64,000 nucleotides of DNA from Ectobius pallidus (lineage: Eukaryota > Arthropoda > Insecta > Blattodea > Ectobiidae). The notes below the pieces were generated by a model. The model was not told the DNA's origin and ran no database searches. It saw nothing but the letters and a program-made list of their open reading frames with translations. This document shows, in pieces, positions 41,823-53,367 of this stretch (positions within the stretch are counted from its first letter, which is position 1; every line of letters begins with the position of its first letter). The stretch is from assembly GCA_964059195.1 (NCBI GenBank), contig CAXKWD010000007.1, positions 62,124,705 to 62,188,704 on the forward strand, in the 5' to 3' direction. Both the position numbers and the translations under genes were made by a program.

Positions 41823-42680
41823 CCTGTACTAGTTTCGAAGACCCTCGTCATTCATAATCATCAGGTTAACACCAACTGCCGGCTGGCCGTTTTTGCTGCG
41901 CTCTGGTGGAAGTGTGTGGCATTTGGCGATGAGATCTTCGTCTGATGGGATGTTGAAGTTCATAAGGTATCCTTTATGTTTGTGGATGAATATCCTTTCC
42001 CACACTGAGAGTTCCTTGTGACCTTCGACACATTTTATCAGTTTTGGATCCCGATCGATGTCATGCCCCTCATTCCAAAAATGGGCCGCTACTGCAGATT
42101 TATCCGTATTTGCGTATTTTAAATGTCTCATGTGTTCCTTTGCCCTAATCTCCACCTTTCTCTTAGTCTTACCCACATATACTTTCTCACAGTTTGCACA
42201 ATTAATTTTATATATTCCTGATTTTTGGTTCTGATGGCTATGCTCTAAATTGGTGGAATTTAGTAAGTTTTTTAAAGAAAATCTATTTACTGGGGCTGTG
42301 GTTATACCATATTTGCTGAACACTTTTTTGAATTTTCTGTCTGCAGAAGGGTGAAAAGTTATCTTTCTGTATTTCTTATTTACTTCTATTGGTTCTAGGG
42401 TGGTTACATCTGTAGTCAGCTTTTTCTTTTGGCAATTTTTTATTTTCTTGTCCACCAATTCTTTATTGAAACCATTGTTTTCGGCTGTGGATACGATGGT
42501 TTTATACTCCAGATCATACTCTGATTTGCTGAGTGGAACATTCACTATCCTGTGTGCTAGTGAATTTATTACTGCATGTTTGTGTGTGAGTGGACTTATG
42601 CTGTTGGCCTTGATGTAGCAATCTGTGTGTGTGGGTTTTCTGTAAATTCCAAATTCTAATTTATTTTCTTCTTACCTAAC
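41823..42680 (-). pseudogene. Penelope-like element, GIY-YIG endonuclease end
   Basis: Minus strand, open from about 42680 to 41829. FGIYRKPTHTDCYI is followed by INSLAHRIVNVPLSKSEYDL, a basic linker, then SGIYKINCANCEKVYVGKTK (GIY-YIG core with a CxxC), EIRAKEHMRHL, AAHFWNEGHDID and VWERIFIHKHKGYLMNF. The RT is absent, so it is 5'-truncated. The endonuclease frame itself is intact for about 280 codons. The neighbour at 43160-44886 holds the matching RT on the other strand. Confidence 0.9.
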
Positions 42681-43159
42681 ACTTTTTTCACCGGTTTCAT
42701 AAACAACACTAAAAGAGTGAGTCAGCTACCAGTTGGGCTTGATAACTAAATTTCCGATTTTGGTTGACCTTCCACCTTCTTCCCCTGTACCCTTTATACA
42801 TTGACGCTTGGGCGTGACTCACAACCGTAGGAAGTTCGGTGCTTTTAGAGGATCCAATGCATGGTGGTAAGGGAAGTACTCACATTACTGACTCTGACTT
42901 TCCAAGATATGAGCAGATGAATTCTTGCCTGGCTGCATTTAGTTCAAAACCTATGTAAAAGATAATGTTGTATTGTGTTTGAAAATAACATAATTCAACC
43001 TGCAGAAAACAAGCTGTGTGCTGCAGCACTACAGCACATTAGGAGAAACCGCCACTGGGGTTAATGTGTTTTACTGTTTACGTTTGTCCGGATAATTATT
43101 TGCAAGCCTTATTATTGTTCTTGTAATGTGGCTAGTGGTCAACTGGAATAAAAAAAATA
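42681..43159. other. Spacer between two oppositely oriented Penelope fragments
   Basis: No ORF or RNA gene recognised. It may hold Penelope 5' sequence, but there is no proof. Confidence 0.45.
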
Positions 43160-44886
43160 AATAAGATAATAAAAAATGAAAATAAAAAGGGCTCTAATAA
43201 GAACTAAAGTCATCATGTTATATATACGCTGCATGAATAATTTAAGAAAACTGACAATCAAGGTTGCTTTCTGTCTATTACGAGAGTGGTTGATAGAGTT
43301 TGTAATATCCGATATTTCTGCGGGAATACACAGTGAAGTGGTTAAATTAAAACAACACACTTATTTAATCGCTCAACTTCACTTATTAAGTAAAGTAAAC
43401 AAGATATTAAGGAGTTCCTAAAACTGAGGGAGAAGAAAAGGAAACTTTCGTTGGATATAGAATTCTTGAACAAATGCTTGGAGAGAAAAGTCACGCCCAT
43501 TTTCGTCAGAAAAATAGTGAAACATAACCACAACAGCAAAGCACAATGAGCTGCGGAAAAGGCGGTGATTGAGATGGAGAAAAGGAAACACTATGAATCT
43601 ATTAGTAATCTTGACCTGAGAGTATACAGTCTCCACTTGAAATTAGTGAAAACGTTGGAAAATATCTTATGGGAAAACCTTGAACAAAGATTTTTTGATC
43701 TTTTGAATTTTCGTATGCAAAGAGACATAACCTTAACAGAAAGTTTGCAAACATCTGTAGAAAACAACTGAAACCTATCCAGTCTGTTGCCGATGATGAG
43801 CAATTATCTGAGAATGTAGTAAATATTTCTAGTATTTCCCTGACACAAGATGAACTAAAGGTTTTAAACAAGGGCCTCAGCACCTGTGTAACTTACTCCC
43901 GGAACATTCAGAACTATGTGGCTGATATTGAAATAGCAATTTTTGACAAAACAGCGGAAGAAAAGTCCCTAATCAGAAGTAAGTTTGAAAAAATCTTAAA
44001 AGAGGTAACAGCAGATAAACAGTCTAAACAGGACCGCAAAACAATGGACATGATTAATTCCTTGAAGGAGAAGAAGGTAATTTACTCGAAGGCTGATAAG
44101 GGGAACAAGCTAGTCATCATGGACAAAGGGGACTATGAACACGGTATGGAGAAACTTCTACAGGGAAAGGAATTTGCAGAAATTGAAAAGGACCCAATTA
44201 CCAAATGCACTAAGGACTTCTACAATAACATCAATAAAGTGAATAAAATAATGACGGAAAGGGTAAAGAAAAAACTCAGAGTGGACAACCCAACCACACC
44301 CAGAATCTACGGTTTGCCAAAGATCCACAAACCGGGTAACAAAATGAGGCCTATAGTAAACACTATAAATTCTCCGATTTACAAGTTATCGAAATGGCTA
44401 GTAGAAAAATTTCAGACACCATCGAAATTTGATAGCCTCAGCATTAAGAACAATTTCGACCTAGTAGAGAGACTCAAAGATATGGAGATAAATGAGAACA
44501 GCCTCTTGGTATCTTTTGATGTGGTATCATTATTTCCCAGTGTCCCCATTGACAAGTTACTGATTAAACTGGAGAATTGGTTGTCAACCACAGGTTTGGA
44601 GAAAGAGGAATTGGGTGAATATGTTTCTCTCACCAGATTGTGTATTGGGCAAAACTTCTTCTCCTTTAGGAAAAAATTTTACGAACAGAAGGATGGCCTA
44701 GCAATGGGAAGCCCTCTGTCCCCTTTCCTGGCGGAATTATACATGAGCAGTTTAGAAACCCAGATCACCAAAGCGGCCCCTCATATGTTCCATCTATGGT
44801 ACAGATATGTTGATGACATCTTCGCAGTGGTCAATAAAATACTAGCTGATGATGCTCTCAAGTTACTAAACTTACAGGACCAGGTT
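43160..44886 (+). pseudogene. Penelope-like element, N-terminal region and RT
   Basis: The N-terminal part (43176-43770) is in several frames. From about 43760 a long frame reads through SKADKGNKLVIMD (KADKGN motif), RIYGLPKIHKPGNKMRPIVN, LVSFDVVSLFPSVPI (catalytic D), KDGLAMGSPLSPFLAELYM and WYRYVDDIFAVV (catalytic YVDD). It is cut at LLNLQ, near 44886, where another repeat starts. RT motifs A to C look intact; the endonuclease is missing here. It may be the other half of the copy at 41823-42680, split by an inversion. Confidence 0.9.
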
Positions 44887-44889
44887 CAA

Positions 44890-44935
44890 TTTAAACTTCC
44901 TCTGCCCGTACCTTAGGTACTATAGGTAGAGGAAG
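44890..44935. repeat. Short hairpin at a repeat boundary
   Basis: ACTTCCTCT on the left pairs with AGAGGAAGT on the right, with GTACC/GGTAC inside, so about 42 bases can fold on themselves. It marks the start of the repeat that truncates the Penelope RT. Confidence 0.7.
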
Positions 44936-45890
44936 TATTGGTTTCGACCCCCAAAATTCGAAGTTGAGTTTTTAACATAAATACAAGTTTTGAGGTATCC
45001 TGAATCCAAAAATACTATTTTCGGAAACATGTCTGTGTGTGTGTGTCTATGTGGATGTCTGTGTGTCTTGCTCCAGAATAGAAAATCATATGAAAACAAA
45101 ATTTTGTATTCTGGTCAGGTACCTTCTGAAGATGTGACTCAAAGATTGGCGACAAGTTTATTTTATTTTTAAGGGGACTTTACATGAAGAAATTTTCGTT
45201 TTTTGCGATTTTCTCAAAAACGGCTCATAACGATTTTTTTTAAATTTTACATGTGGATTGCTTATACTTTATTTATTTGAAACATTTTTTTTTTTTTAAT
45301 TCTCTCAAGGGTAGTTATTAGACTGTATACTCTGAATATGCACTCTCTGCAATACAGCCTCTTGTAACTAAAAATCGTACAAAAACAAAATTTTGTATTT
45401 TGGTTAGGTACCTTTTGGGGATGTGACATGAAGATTGACAATGACATTCTCTTATTTTAAGGGGACTTGACATGGAGAAAATTTCAGTCGCAATTTTCTT
45501 GAAAAGAGTTCTTACAATTTAGTTTAAATTTTACACATGAGGTGCTTATACTAAGAGCTAAAACTTTTATTTGAAACTTTTTAAAAATTATCTGAAGGGT
45601 AGTTATAAGCCACCCACTCTCAATATGTGCTCTTTGCAATATGGCCTCTTGTTCTATATCAGAACGTGAAGTGAGAAAAATGTATCGACCATGCTTAAAG
45701 CAAAGAATGTTACGAGAGTACATTAATCAGATTTTATTTGGGTTATGTATCTCAATGTGGTAATGACATTCTCTTCATTTTTACAACCCATTTACATGAA
45801 GAGAATGTCATACATAATACTTATATTATACTAAGATGCTAATTTTTGTTTGGGCAGAGGAAGGTATGAGAATTGCACATCAGATTTTAT
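44936..45890 (+). repeat. Interspersed repeat with ~295-bp internal tandem units
   Basis: Units at about 45065-45357 and 45358-45655 share AAAACAAAATTTTGTATTxTGG, AAGGGGACTT and CAATAxxGCCTCTTGT. The last part, from about 45648, matches 13126-13382 next to the first TOM1 exon. No ORF. Confidence 0.75.
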
Positions 45891-46829
45891 GTCTTTGATT
45901 TTGGTTTAATTTTGACCGGTGACTTGACATCTCTTGTAGAACTGTATTCTTCTAGGACTTTGAAAACCGTACTTGAAACCACTCCTAAGAATGCCACTTC
46001 ACTCCTACATCTTGCGCAGATACTTAAGGGTTTTCTTTTAATGTTTCATATATATTTACAATCTGTATCTTCTCGCTGCTGAGCAAATCTTTTCCTCGCA
46101 CATTTCTTTATTGGTGAGGTAAATTCTGAAGGCCCTGGCTCACAGTTTTATTCTATAATACAAATTATTGGAGGCTATGCCTATATTTTTACTTACAACA
46201 TGTAGTGCACTTCATCACACATTATGAAAATGAAAAGTACAACAAATTAATTAATTACGTTATACATCTTGATTTAGTAACTTATGTCATTTGTTTTTCT
46301 TCAGAAGCAACAAATTTGCCATGGCAACAATAAAAACAAATGAATTTTGCTTGCTAGATGTGTGTTGTAAAACTTGTTTGATATAAATACGATGCAAACA
46401 ACTCACTTAACAAAACTTATGTTTTCACATTTACATAAGATATAAATAATTGTACGATGTTTGTGGAATGGAAGTACACATCTGACTGAGCGTATAACAC
46501 TATTATGAAGTATGTGCTGATGCGATTAACCAATGAAACGATAGGACACAGTTAATCAAGGCAAGACTGTTGTTTACTTTCGCTCTGTACACATCTTGGA
46601 TCAAGTATAGCTGCTTATTGTAGAACACTTGAACCATGTAACTGTTGTACCTTGGTGAGAAGAAAGCAGGCACATTACTTTTATGCTCGACATAGACCCT
46701 TGTTCCACAATTTTCAAAGCACATTTTGCTTCATAATTTTTTGCATAGTGTTTTAATTTTTTTATTGTAGATTAAAACTAAGTAAGTTAGACCATGGGCC
46801 ACTAATATGAAACCCTCTCCCCCCCCCCC
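45891..46829. other. No gene recognised
   Basis: AT-rich intron DNA with short ORFs only. It ends in a poly-C run (about 46819-46833). Confidence 0.5.
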
Positions 46830-48200
46830 CCCCGTGGGAATTTCCGACACATATATTTTTTTTAGGGATGGGTCCTCGATACTTTCAATACCTCGATACT
46901 CTCGATACTTGCATGGTATCGGCATCGAACGATACTTCAGAAAACTCACTCGATACTTTTTCGATACTTTTATAATTCTGCAATTCTGCAATTAAGTGAG
47001 AATGCTAGTATTTTTTAACAAAAACTTGTAAGTGGACTGTTTAAAAAACTAATTTTATTTTTAATGTAGAGTTTAAAAATAATTATAGGCTACTGATGAC
47101 ATTAAATTTTGTCTCATTAAATATGCAGACTTCATTAATTTAGTTGGTATTATACAGTTCTCTCAAATTTTAATTAATGTACCTATTTATTGAAACTGGA
47201 AATGTTGAAGGTATCGAGTATCGAGGAAAAAATCATGTATCGGTATCGAGTATCGAGAAAATCTGGTATCGACCCATCCCTAATTTTTTTGTTGGTATTG
47301 CCATCTAGTTTAAGTTTTTAGTTGTTTGCCCCTTGTCAATTACAGCATTTACCCGGAAAACCACGGAAATCCGGAGAAAATGAACTTGTTTTAATTTTTC
47401 ATTGTACTTTGCTCCTAATATTCCCAGGGAATTTCTGACTCACATTTTTGTTGGTATTGGCATCTAGTTTAAGGTTTCAGTTGTTTGTACCTTACAAATT
47501 ACATCATATCCCCGGAAAACCATGTATATACGGAGAAAATGACTATGTTTTATTTTTTAAATCTTTGTTCTTTGCTCCTAATATTCAAAGGGAATTCCTG
47601 ACTCATATGATTTTTTATTGGCATTACCATCTAGATTAAGGTATCAGTTGTTTGCCCCTTATCAATTACAGCATATCCCCAGAAAACTCCGAAAACCACG
47701 GAAATCCGGAGAAAATGACTTTGCTTAAATTTTTTAAAATCTTTGTTCTCTGCTCCTAATATTCAAAAGGAATTGGTGAATCATATGTTTTTGTATTGGT
47801 ATTGCCATCTAGATTAAAGTTTCAGTTGTTTGCCCCTTACCAATTACAGCATATCCACGGAAAACCACAGAAATCCGGAGAAAATTACTTTGTTTTAATT
47901 TTTTTAAATCGTAGTTCTTTGCTCCTAATATTCAAAGAGAATGTGTGACTCATACGCTTTTGTGTTGGTATTGCCATCTAGATTAAGGGGTCAGTTGTTT
48001 GCCCCTTATCAATTAAATCACTTCTCTGGAAAACTCCGGAAACCATGAAAATCTGGAGAAAATGAGTGTCTTTTAATTTTTGAAAAATCTTTGCTCTTTG
48101 ATACCAATATTCCCAGGGAATTTCTGAATCACAAATTTTTTGTTGCTATTGCCATATAGTTTAAGTTTCAGTTGTTTTCCCCTTACCAATTACAGCATGA
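46830..48200 (+). repeat. ~170-bp tandem repeat, about six units, split by a hAT MITE
   Basis: Recurring CAGTTGTTTGCCCCTTA (near 47318, 47479, 47644, 47822, 47991, 48168), GGAAATCCGGAGAAAATGA and GCTCCTAATATTC blocks. Spacing is 161-178 bp. The first unit is cut at ATTTTTTT by the element 46863-47282. Confidence 0.88.
46863..47282. mobile_element. hAT-type MITE with GATAC-rich ends (420 bp)
   Basis: Left TAGGGATGGGTC, right (reverse complement) TAGGGATGGGTCGATACC; perfect 8-bp duplication ATTTTTTT at 46855-46862 and 47283-47290. Many CGATACT/AGTATCG motifs lie near both ends. No ORF. An 8-bp duplication fits hAT. Confidence 0.9.
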
Positions 48201-48508
48201 CAAAGAATACTGAAAAAAATCCTGATGCTGAAGGGATGAAAGCGATTGAAAACCTGGCTGAACACCCTTCATATCCTAATTTGACATCTGTGAATGATAA
48301 TTTATCTTGCCAAACCTTCCACAGTCCCTACCAAACTTTCTTGACTGATTCATATCCAATTGAAAATAATTTACGGTCCTATTCTTTCCACTATAATATT
48401 ATTATAAAAAAATATAATATAAACAATAATACTTATTTACAATAGTGGATAAAACAATCTTTCACAACACACAACGTTTCAACCTGCCCTCCAGGCCTTT
48501 CTCAAGTG

Positions 48509-48552
48509 TACTCTTTTTTTTTTTTTTTTTTTTTTATTTTTTTTTTTTTTTT
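48509..48552. repeat. Poly-T tract
   Basis: About 44 T with a single A. It may be the poly-A tail of a minus-strand retroposon, though no body was identified. Confidence 0.85.
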
Positions 48553-48559
48553 GAGTTAT

Positions 48560-48900
48560 GGGCCCTTTTGTTATATACCATAAAAAGGCACTAAATTGGG
48601 CATTATTCCGCTACTGATCAACCGATTTAGCCCAATATCAACAGACGTCTTCCCATGGACATTATAAATGTGTATACCATGTTTCATGAAAATCCGATAA
48701 AGTGTATGGGGCTTTTAAAGTAGACACTAAATTGGGTTTTACTCCGGTACCAGTCAACCAATTTGGTCCAATATCAATAGGGTTCTTCCCATGGACATTA
48801 TAAACGCATATACCAAGTTTCATTAAAATCCAATAAAGCGTATTTGAGTTATCGTGCGTAGGCCTACAGACTCATGGACAGACAGACGGACAGACATTTT
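48560..48900 (+). repeat. Two tandem ~150-bp units ending in GACAGACAGACGGACAGAC
   Basis: Both units have CACTAAATTGGG, CAACCxATTT, TTCCCATGGACATTATAAA and TATACCAxGTTTCATxAAAAT. The end has a CAGACAGACGG-type run. This layout is common in the ends of insect non-autonomous elements; the family is not identified. Confidence 0.8.
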
Positions 48901-48970
48901 CCCTTCCCCCACACAATCTCATAAAGTACCATACTGGCACTTAATAAACATGCATGTTACACATTATGTA

Positions 48971-49272
48971 AAGGTAAAGTGATCCCTATACAGGCCATGG
49001 AAGCCCAGAGGGTTCCAGGAGGTTGAGGCTCCCAGATTTTGAACATTCGGCACATGAAGGTGGTAAGGTTGTCAGCCTTGCGCACCGGCCGCCTTTACCC
49101 CCAGGATTGCTCCTGGTACTCATTTCTGTTGGAGGCTGAGTCGACCCCAGGGCCATAGTGCCACCAGAAGTATTAGGCCAATTGAAAAATCTCAGCGACC
49201 TCATCGGGAATCGAAACCGCGAATTTCCGGTTTGTAGCGCAGCGCCTCAACCACTACGCTACAGCGTATCCC
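48971..49272 (-). mobile_element. tRNA-derived SINE with 15-bp target duplication
   Basis: Flanked by GTTACACATTATGTA at 48956-48970 and 49273-49287. On the minus strand the head has TAGCGTAGTGGTTGAGGCGC (RNA polymerase III A box) and GGTTTCGATTCCC (B box) at normal spacing. A ~210-bp body follows, then a short TTTAC tail. The target duplication ends 38 bp before the TOM1 exon at 49326. Confidence 0.93.
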
Positions 49273-49325
49273 GTTACACATTATGTAGCAGTTATAAATA
49301 GTGGATTAATTTTTCTTTTTTCCAG

Positions 49326-49450
49326 GAACTTCATAGCACATGTCAGGCTATGCAACATAGACTGGTAGAACTGATAGGCAAATTGGCAAATGATGAAATT
49401 ACTGCTGAATTGCTGCGAATCAATGATGAAATGAATAATTTATTTTTAAG
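49326..49450 (+). CDS. TOM1: TOM1-like gene, exon with second half of GAT domain
   Basis: The acceptor TTTTTTCCAG ends at 49325; the donor AAG|GTAAGA is at 49451. Phase 0 in, phase 2 out. It encodes ELHSTCQAMQHRLVELIGKL, then ANDEITAELLRINDEMNNLF and ends in LR, matching the GAT helices of TOM1/TOM1L2 (ELNRTCRAMQ…NNVFLR in vertebrates). It joins LELLQ of the previous exon. The following exon (clathrin-binding part of the tail) was not found up to 64000. The intron after it is therefore longer than 14 kb, or the exon was missed. Confidence 0.93.
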
Positions 49451-50444
49451 GTAAGAATTTGAGCATGATTAATTATCTGCAGTATTCTTCATGTTACACT
49501 ATGTATAGATGGGAAATTTGATTACTTTCTGTTGTATTCTGATTCCATGGAACTGCTACAGACTAGGGTAAATTATTGATTGCATGTTATTTTTTTATCT
49601 TATGTTTTAAGAGCTTGTTGCATTATCTGGTTAATGGAATATTTTAACATTTTTATGGGTATGATCTTATGATCATGGGTATGGGTATGGGTATGATCTG
49701 TTTCAAAATAGCCAGAGTCCAACCTATATTCAAAAAAGGAGATAAAAGCAAAGTAAAAAACTATAGACCAATATCACTTCTTTCCTCCTTTTCAAAAATT
49801 TTAGAAAAAGTCATGTACAATAGGCTTATTTCCTTCCTAAATACCCATAAGATAATCTCCCCCTCACAATTTGGATTTCAAAAAATAAGTCAATGAATGA
49901 TGCACTTTTTGCTTTTATAAATAAAATACTACAAGCCTTAGATAAAAAAGAAGAAACATTAGGCATTTTTCTTGACCTGGCAAAGACTTTCGACGTTGTC
50001 AACCACAAAATTCTATGTAAAAAACTGGACAGGTATGGAATCAGAGGGATTGCAAACAATTGGTTTATATTTTATTTGCAAAACAGAACACAAATTGTCC
50101 AAATTAAATCAGCTAAGTCAACTGCCATGCTTCTCAAAGATGGAGTTCCTCAAGGCAGTATTCTAGGGCCTCTGCTTTTTTTTAATATACATAAATGATC
50201 TTCCTTCTGAATTACCTCATGCTCTTACAATATTATTTGCAGACGACACTAACCTGGTTTTCAATGACACTGACTCAACTACACTTCTAAAAAAAGTGGA
50301 TTTGACAATTACACACTTACAGTCATGGCTAAAAGATAACAAACTCCACCTCAACGTAAAAGAAAATACTAATGCTATTCCACCAAAAGAAACTTAACAA
50401 CCCTTTTGCTATTCATATTAACGGAACAACCCTTGAGGAAAGTA

Positions 50445-50875
50445 CCGTATTGGCCTGAAAAAAGGACGACCTCGAATATAAGATGACCCTGAATTTTTGA
50501 AGGGTAGTTACAAAATAATAAATAAAATGTCTTATTAATACATTTTGCTTCACATAAAACAGAATTTTCAAGTTCATGTCGTAACTTCTTCTCTCGCCTT
50601 TATTTACGCATTGAGACAATGAAGATGCTTTCTTTTCCACATCGTCTGCCATGACTGGCGGTCAAACAAAAGATTTACGCATAGATAATAGAGACGGGCA
50701 GGCAAGTAACAGTGCAGTCAGGATCAGAAGGTCCTGGTGAAGTACAAACAGAACCACGAAGTTCGGTAAAGTTCGGTAATTTCCGCGCGGCTTAGGTTGC
50801 GCGTATAAGACGAGTATAGTTTTTGAAAGCACATTTTCAGGGAAAAAACATTGTCTTATATTCGGGCCAATACGG
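50445..50875. mobile_element. TA-flanked MITE with CCGTATTGGCC ends (431 bp)
   Basis: Left CCGTATTGGCCTGAAAAAAG, right (reverse complement) CCGTATTGGCCCGAATATAA; TA at 50443-50444 and 50876-50877. The ends resemble those of 40688-41422 (CCGTATT…CGAATATAAG). No ORF. It inserted in the LINE between RT and C-terminal region. Confidence 0.9.
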
Positions 50876-51044
50876 TATAATTACCAAATTTCTGGGAATT
50901 TGGTTTGAATCAAATCTTTCTTGGAATACGCATATAGACTATTTAGCAAATAAACTGAGTAGACTTTACTTTGCCTTCCGTATTCTTGCTAGAGTAGTCT
51001 CTCTCGAAACTATTAAATCTGTAGGCCTATACTTTGGACTTATA

Positions 51045-51934
51045 CGAGGTCTGTTAGAAAAGTATCCGACCTTTAATTTTTTTGCGAAAACCTGATGGAT
51101 CTGAATCAAGCGTGCTTGCATGAGCCGACCTTAAACCATCGTGCACATGTGTGAATTTTTTCCCGCCTGTCGGTAGCGTCTGTTGCTGACAAACAGCATT
51201 TGAGTGAGGTAGTGTGTAGTGCTCTCGTTGTTTTTACATTGTGACGACTGGAATTTGGTTTCTGGGTCGTACCCGTACACCAGGACTCGTCACCACTCAT
51301 TAAGGTGGGGTCAAGCATATCATGTGAGACTTCAACACGAAGTTGCTTTTGCTCCGCCATCAGCAGCATCGGCATTGAATTTCGCCGCCACTCTCTTCAT
51401 GGCCAAACCTTCGGCCATAATTGAATGTGCCGAAAAAGTGATGATGCCCACCTCTTCCGCAATTTCTCGGATACTCACGCGACAGTCCAGCATCACCACA
51501 GTGTTCACTTTGGCAATGATCTGGTCATTTCGGCATGTTGACGGCTGACCGGAGCGTGGCTCGCTGTCCACCGATGTGCGGCCGTCTTTAAACCGGTTGT
51601 ACCACTCCTTAATCTGTATGATGCCCATAGCATACTCACCGAAAGTCGTCTGAATGTTCCGAATGGTTTCCATCTGGCTGTCGCCCAATTCCAGGCAAAA
51701 TTTAATGCAATAGCACTGCTACAGTCGTTCCGTAATTTTCCTTGCTACGACGAGAGCACTACACACTACCTCACTCAAATGCTGCTTGCCAGCAACATAT
51801 GCTTTCGACAGGCGGGAAAAAATTCACGCATACGTACGAAGGTTCAAGGTCGGCTTATGCAAGCGCACTTGAGTCAAATCCATCAGGTTTTCGCAAAAAA
51901 ATTAAAGGTCGGATACTTTTCAAATTACTTATGG
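51045..51934 (-). mobile_element. Mariner with long (~190 bp) inverted repeats
   Basis: TA at 51043-51044 and 51935-51936. The outermost ends are diverged, but GAAAAGTATCCGACCTTTAA and the next ~165 bp match in inverted order (about 51057-51236 against 51746-51921). Length 890 bp, so it has an internal deletion. It lies in the LINE. Confidence 0.85.
51106..51688 (-). pseudogene. Mariner transposase, N-terminal half
   Basis: Minus strand. MGDSQMETIRNIQTTFGEYA, EWYNRFKDGRTSVDSEPRSG (the first HTH and the linker), then RVSIREIAEEVGI (second HTH). A frame change near 51350 is followed by SHDMLDP and TGDESWCTG with the first catalytic Asp (TGDESW). The frame then enters the inverted repeat, so the second and third catalytic Asp are gone. 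Not functional. Confidence 0.88.
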
Positions 51935-52510
51935 TATCTATATCTGTGGTACATCATCAAAAATAACAACCATTTTCAAATTACAAAAGAAAATAGTAGA
52001 GAAGTTTTTCAAAAGTTGAAAATTTTACCAGTACCCAGTATCTATATTTTAGAAACTGTATGTTTCGTACATAAGATTAAATAATCTTTCACAAAAAAAC
52101 TCAGAATATCATACTCATAATACCAGAATAGCTAATCATCTTCATCTAAATAAACATAGGCTCACAAAATGCTTAAATAGTATAACAGATCAAGGAATAA
52201 ATATTTATAATAAGTTACCTGATGGGTTTAAAGCTCTTTCTAACAATGCTTTTAAAAATAAAGTTAAAAAATCCTGTTACTGTCCATGAATTTCTTGATA
52301 TACAGATGATAGACTTATCAATATAGTTATGCTTAATTATGCTTTTTGAAGGAGAGATTTCCTCTTAATCCTAATATAAGTATTTTATTTCTCAGTGTTA
52401 ACAAGTTGTATCATATATTGTATTAGACTTAAGTGACGAAACCATGAATTTTGTAACAAGATTCTTCTGGTGAATAAATTGAAATTGAAATTGAAATTGA
52501 AATAGAACAG

Positions 52511-53294
52511 GGGTGTCAACCTCATGAAGCCATTATTTTTTTTTTTTTTTATAAAGCTCTGATGGAGGACCATAGGGCATCTTTCGCACCGTACATCAAC
52601 ATTTGGTATAAGTCTACCTTTTTCTCTTACACGACTGAGGCTAGATCTTTTTTTGATATCTACTGATTGATGAAATAATGATAAATTTATTATTAACCGT
52701 ATGCCCATATATGGCTCTTTGAAACTCATTATGCGACCACCTCTTCTTATTCACATAGTTATATAGAAAGTTGAACAGATGGCAGTTAATGTTTTTAACT
52801 ATTCTGACTTTGTAGTTCCTGTGATTATGATTGTTTTACTCCAGTCACCAGAGAATTTCACTGATCATGCATTCTACAAAGTTACGCTTTTCATGGTTTC
52901 ATGTTTTTCCCTTATTTTCAGTAAAATGGCAATACTAAATTGTCTTACAGGTTCTGAAATTGACAAATTAATTAATTAAAGTGATAGTAAAGTGTCAGAT
53001 TTATCACTTATCGATAGTGAGAGAAATTTTTCTGTAAGAGCAACAAATGTTACATTATAGTCAATAGTGTACCTAGCTAGAATGGAAATGAGTGTCAGTG
53101 CAGGCCCATTATCTATTATTCCTGCAGTGACCAGTTCTTCCTTCTCAAAGCTACCACACAGAGAAAGCTGTGAAACATGCTACGCTATGTTATGGTATGT
53201 TAAAAAATTGCTCCAATGCAGTTTATACCGGTATAGGATAGCACGTGCAGGCAGCTATGTTTTCCCCATCAGACTGGATAGGCTGTTGTATTGA
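52511..53294. other. No gene recognised
   Basis: AT-rich sequence with a T-run near 52535-52550. Short ORFs (52385-52729 minus, 52779-52979 plus, 53067-53294 plus) show no family motif and are probably chance. Confidence 0.5.
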
Positions 53295-53295
53295 A

Positions 53296-53366
<71 letters not shown>
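53296..53366. repeat. (AAT)n microsatellite, ~23 units
   Basis: Uninterrupted AAT/ATA triplets. The purity suggests recent slippage. Confidence 0.97.

Positions 53367-53367
<1 letters not shown>

Larger units (their letters stand above)
49665..52510 (+). pseudogene. LINE (Jockey/CR1-type), split by a MITE and a mariner
   Basis: 5'-truncated. RT motifs in shifting frames: KNYRPISLLSSFSKILEKVM (49760), SQFGFQ, LGIFLDLAKTFDVVNH (49960), DGVPQGSILGPLLF (50142) and LFADDTNLVF (50231). Then SWLKDNKLHLNV, a break by the MITE 50445-50875, KFLGIWFESNLSWNTHIDYL, and the mariner 51045-51934. After it come the C-terminal LPVPSIYILETVCFVH and HLNKHRLTKC, then a 3' tail of ATTGAA repeats (52484-52505). 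Stops and frameshifts throughout. The (ATTGAA)n tail is of the CR1/Jockey kind. Confidence 0.87.

Noticed and set aside
46807..46995. Proline-rich ORF
   Set aside because: It arises from the poly-C run at 46819-46833.
33430..49272. tRNA genes suggested by A and B boxes
   Set aside because: The heads do not fold into a full cloverleaf by eye and are joined to SINE-like bodies; one has a target duplication.
53296..53366. Tandem repeat as a CRISPR-like array
   Set aside because: Pure AAT microsatellite without spacers, in an animal genome; no CRISPR feature is present in the window.
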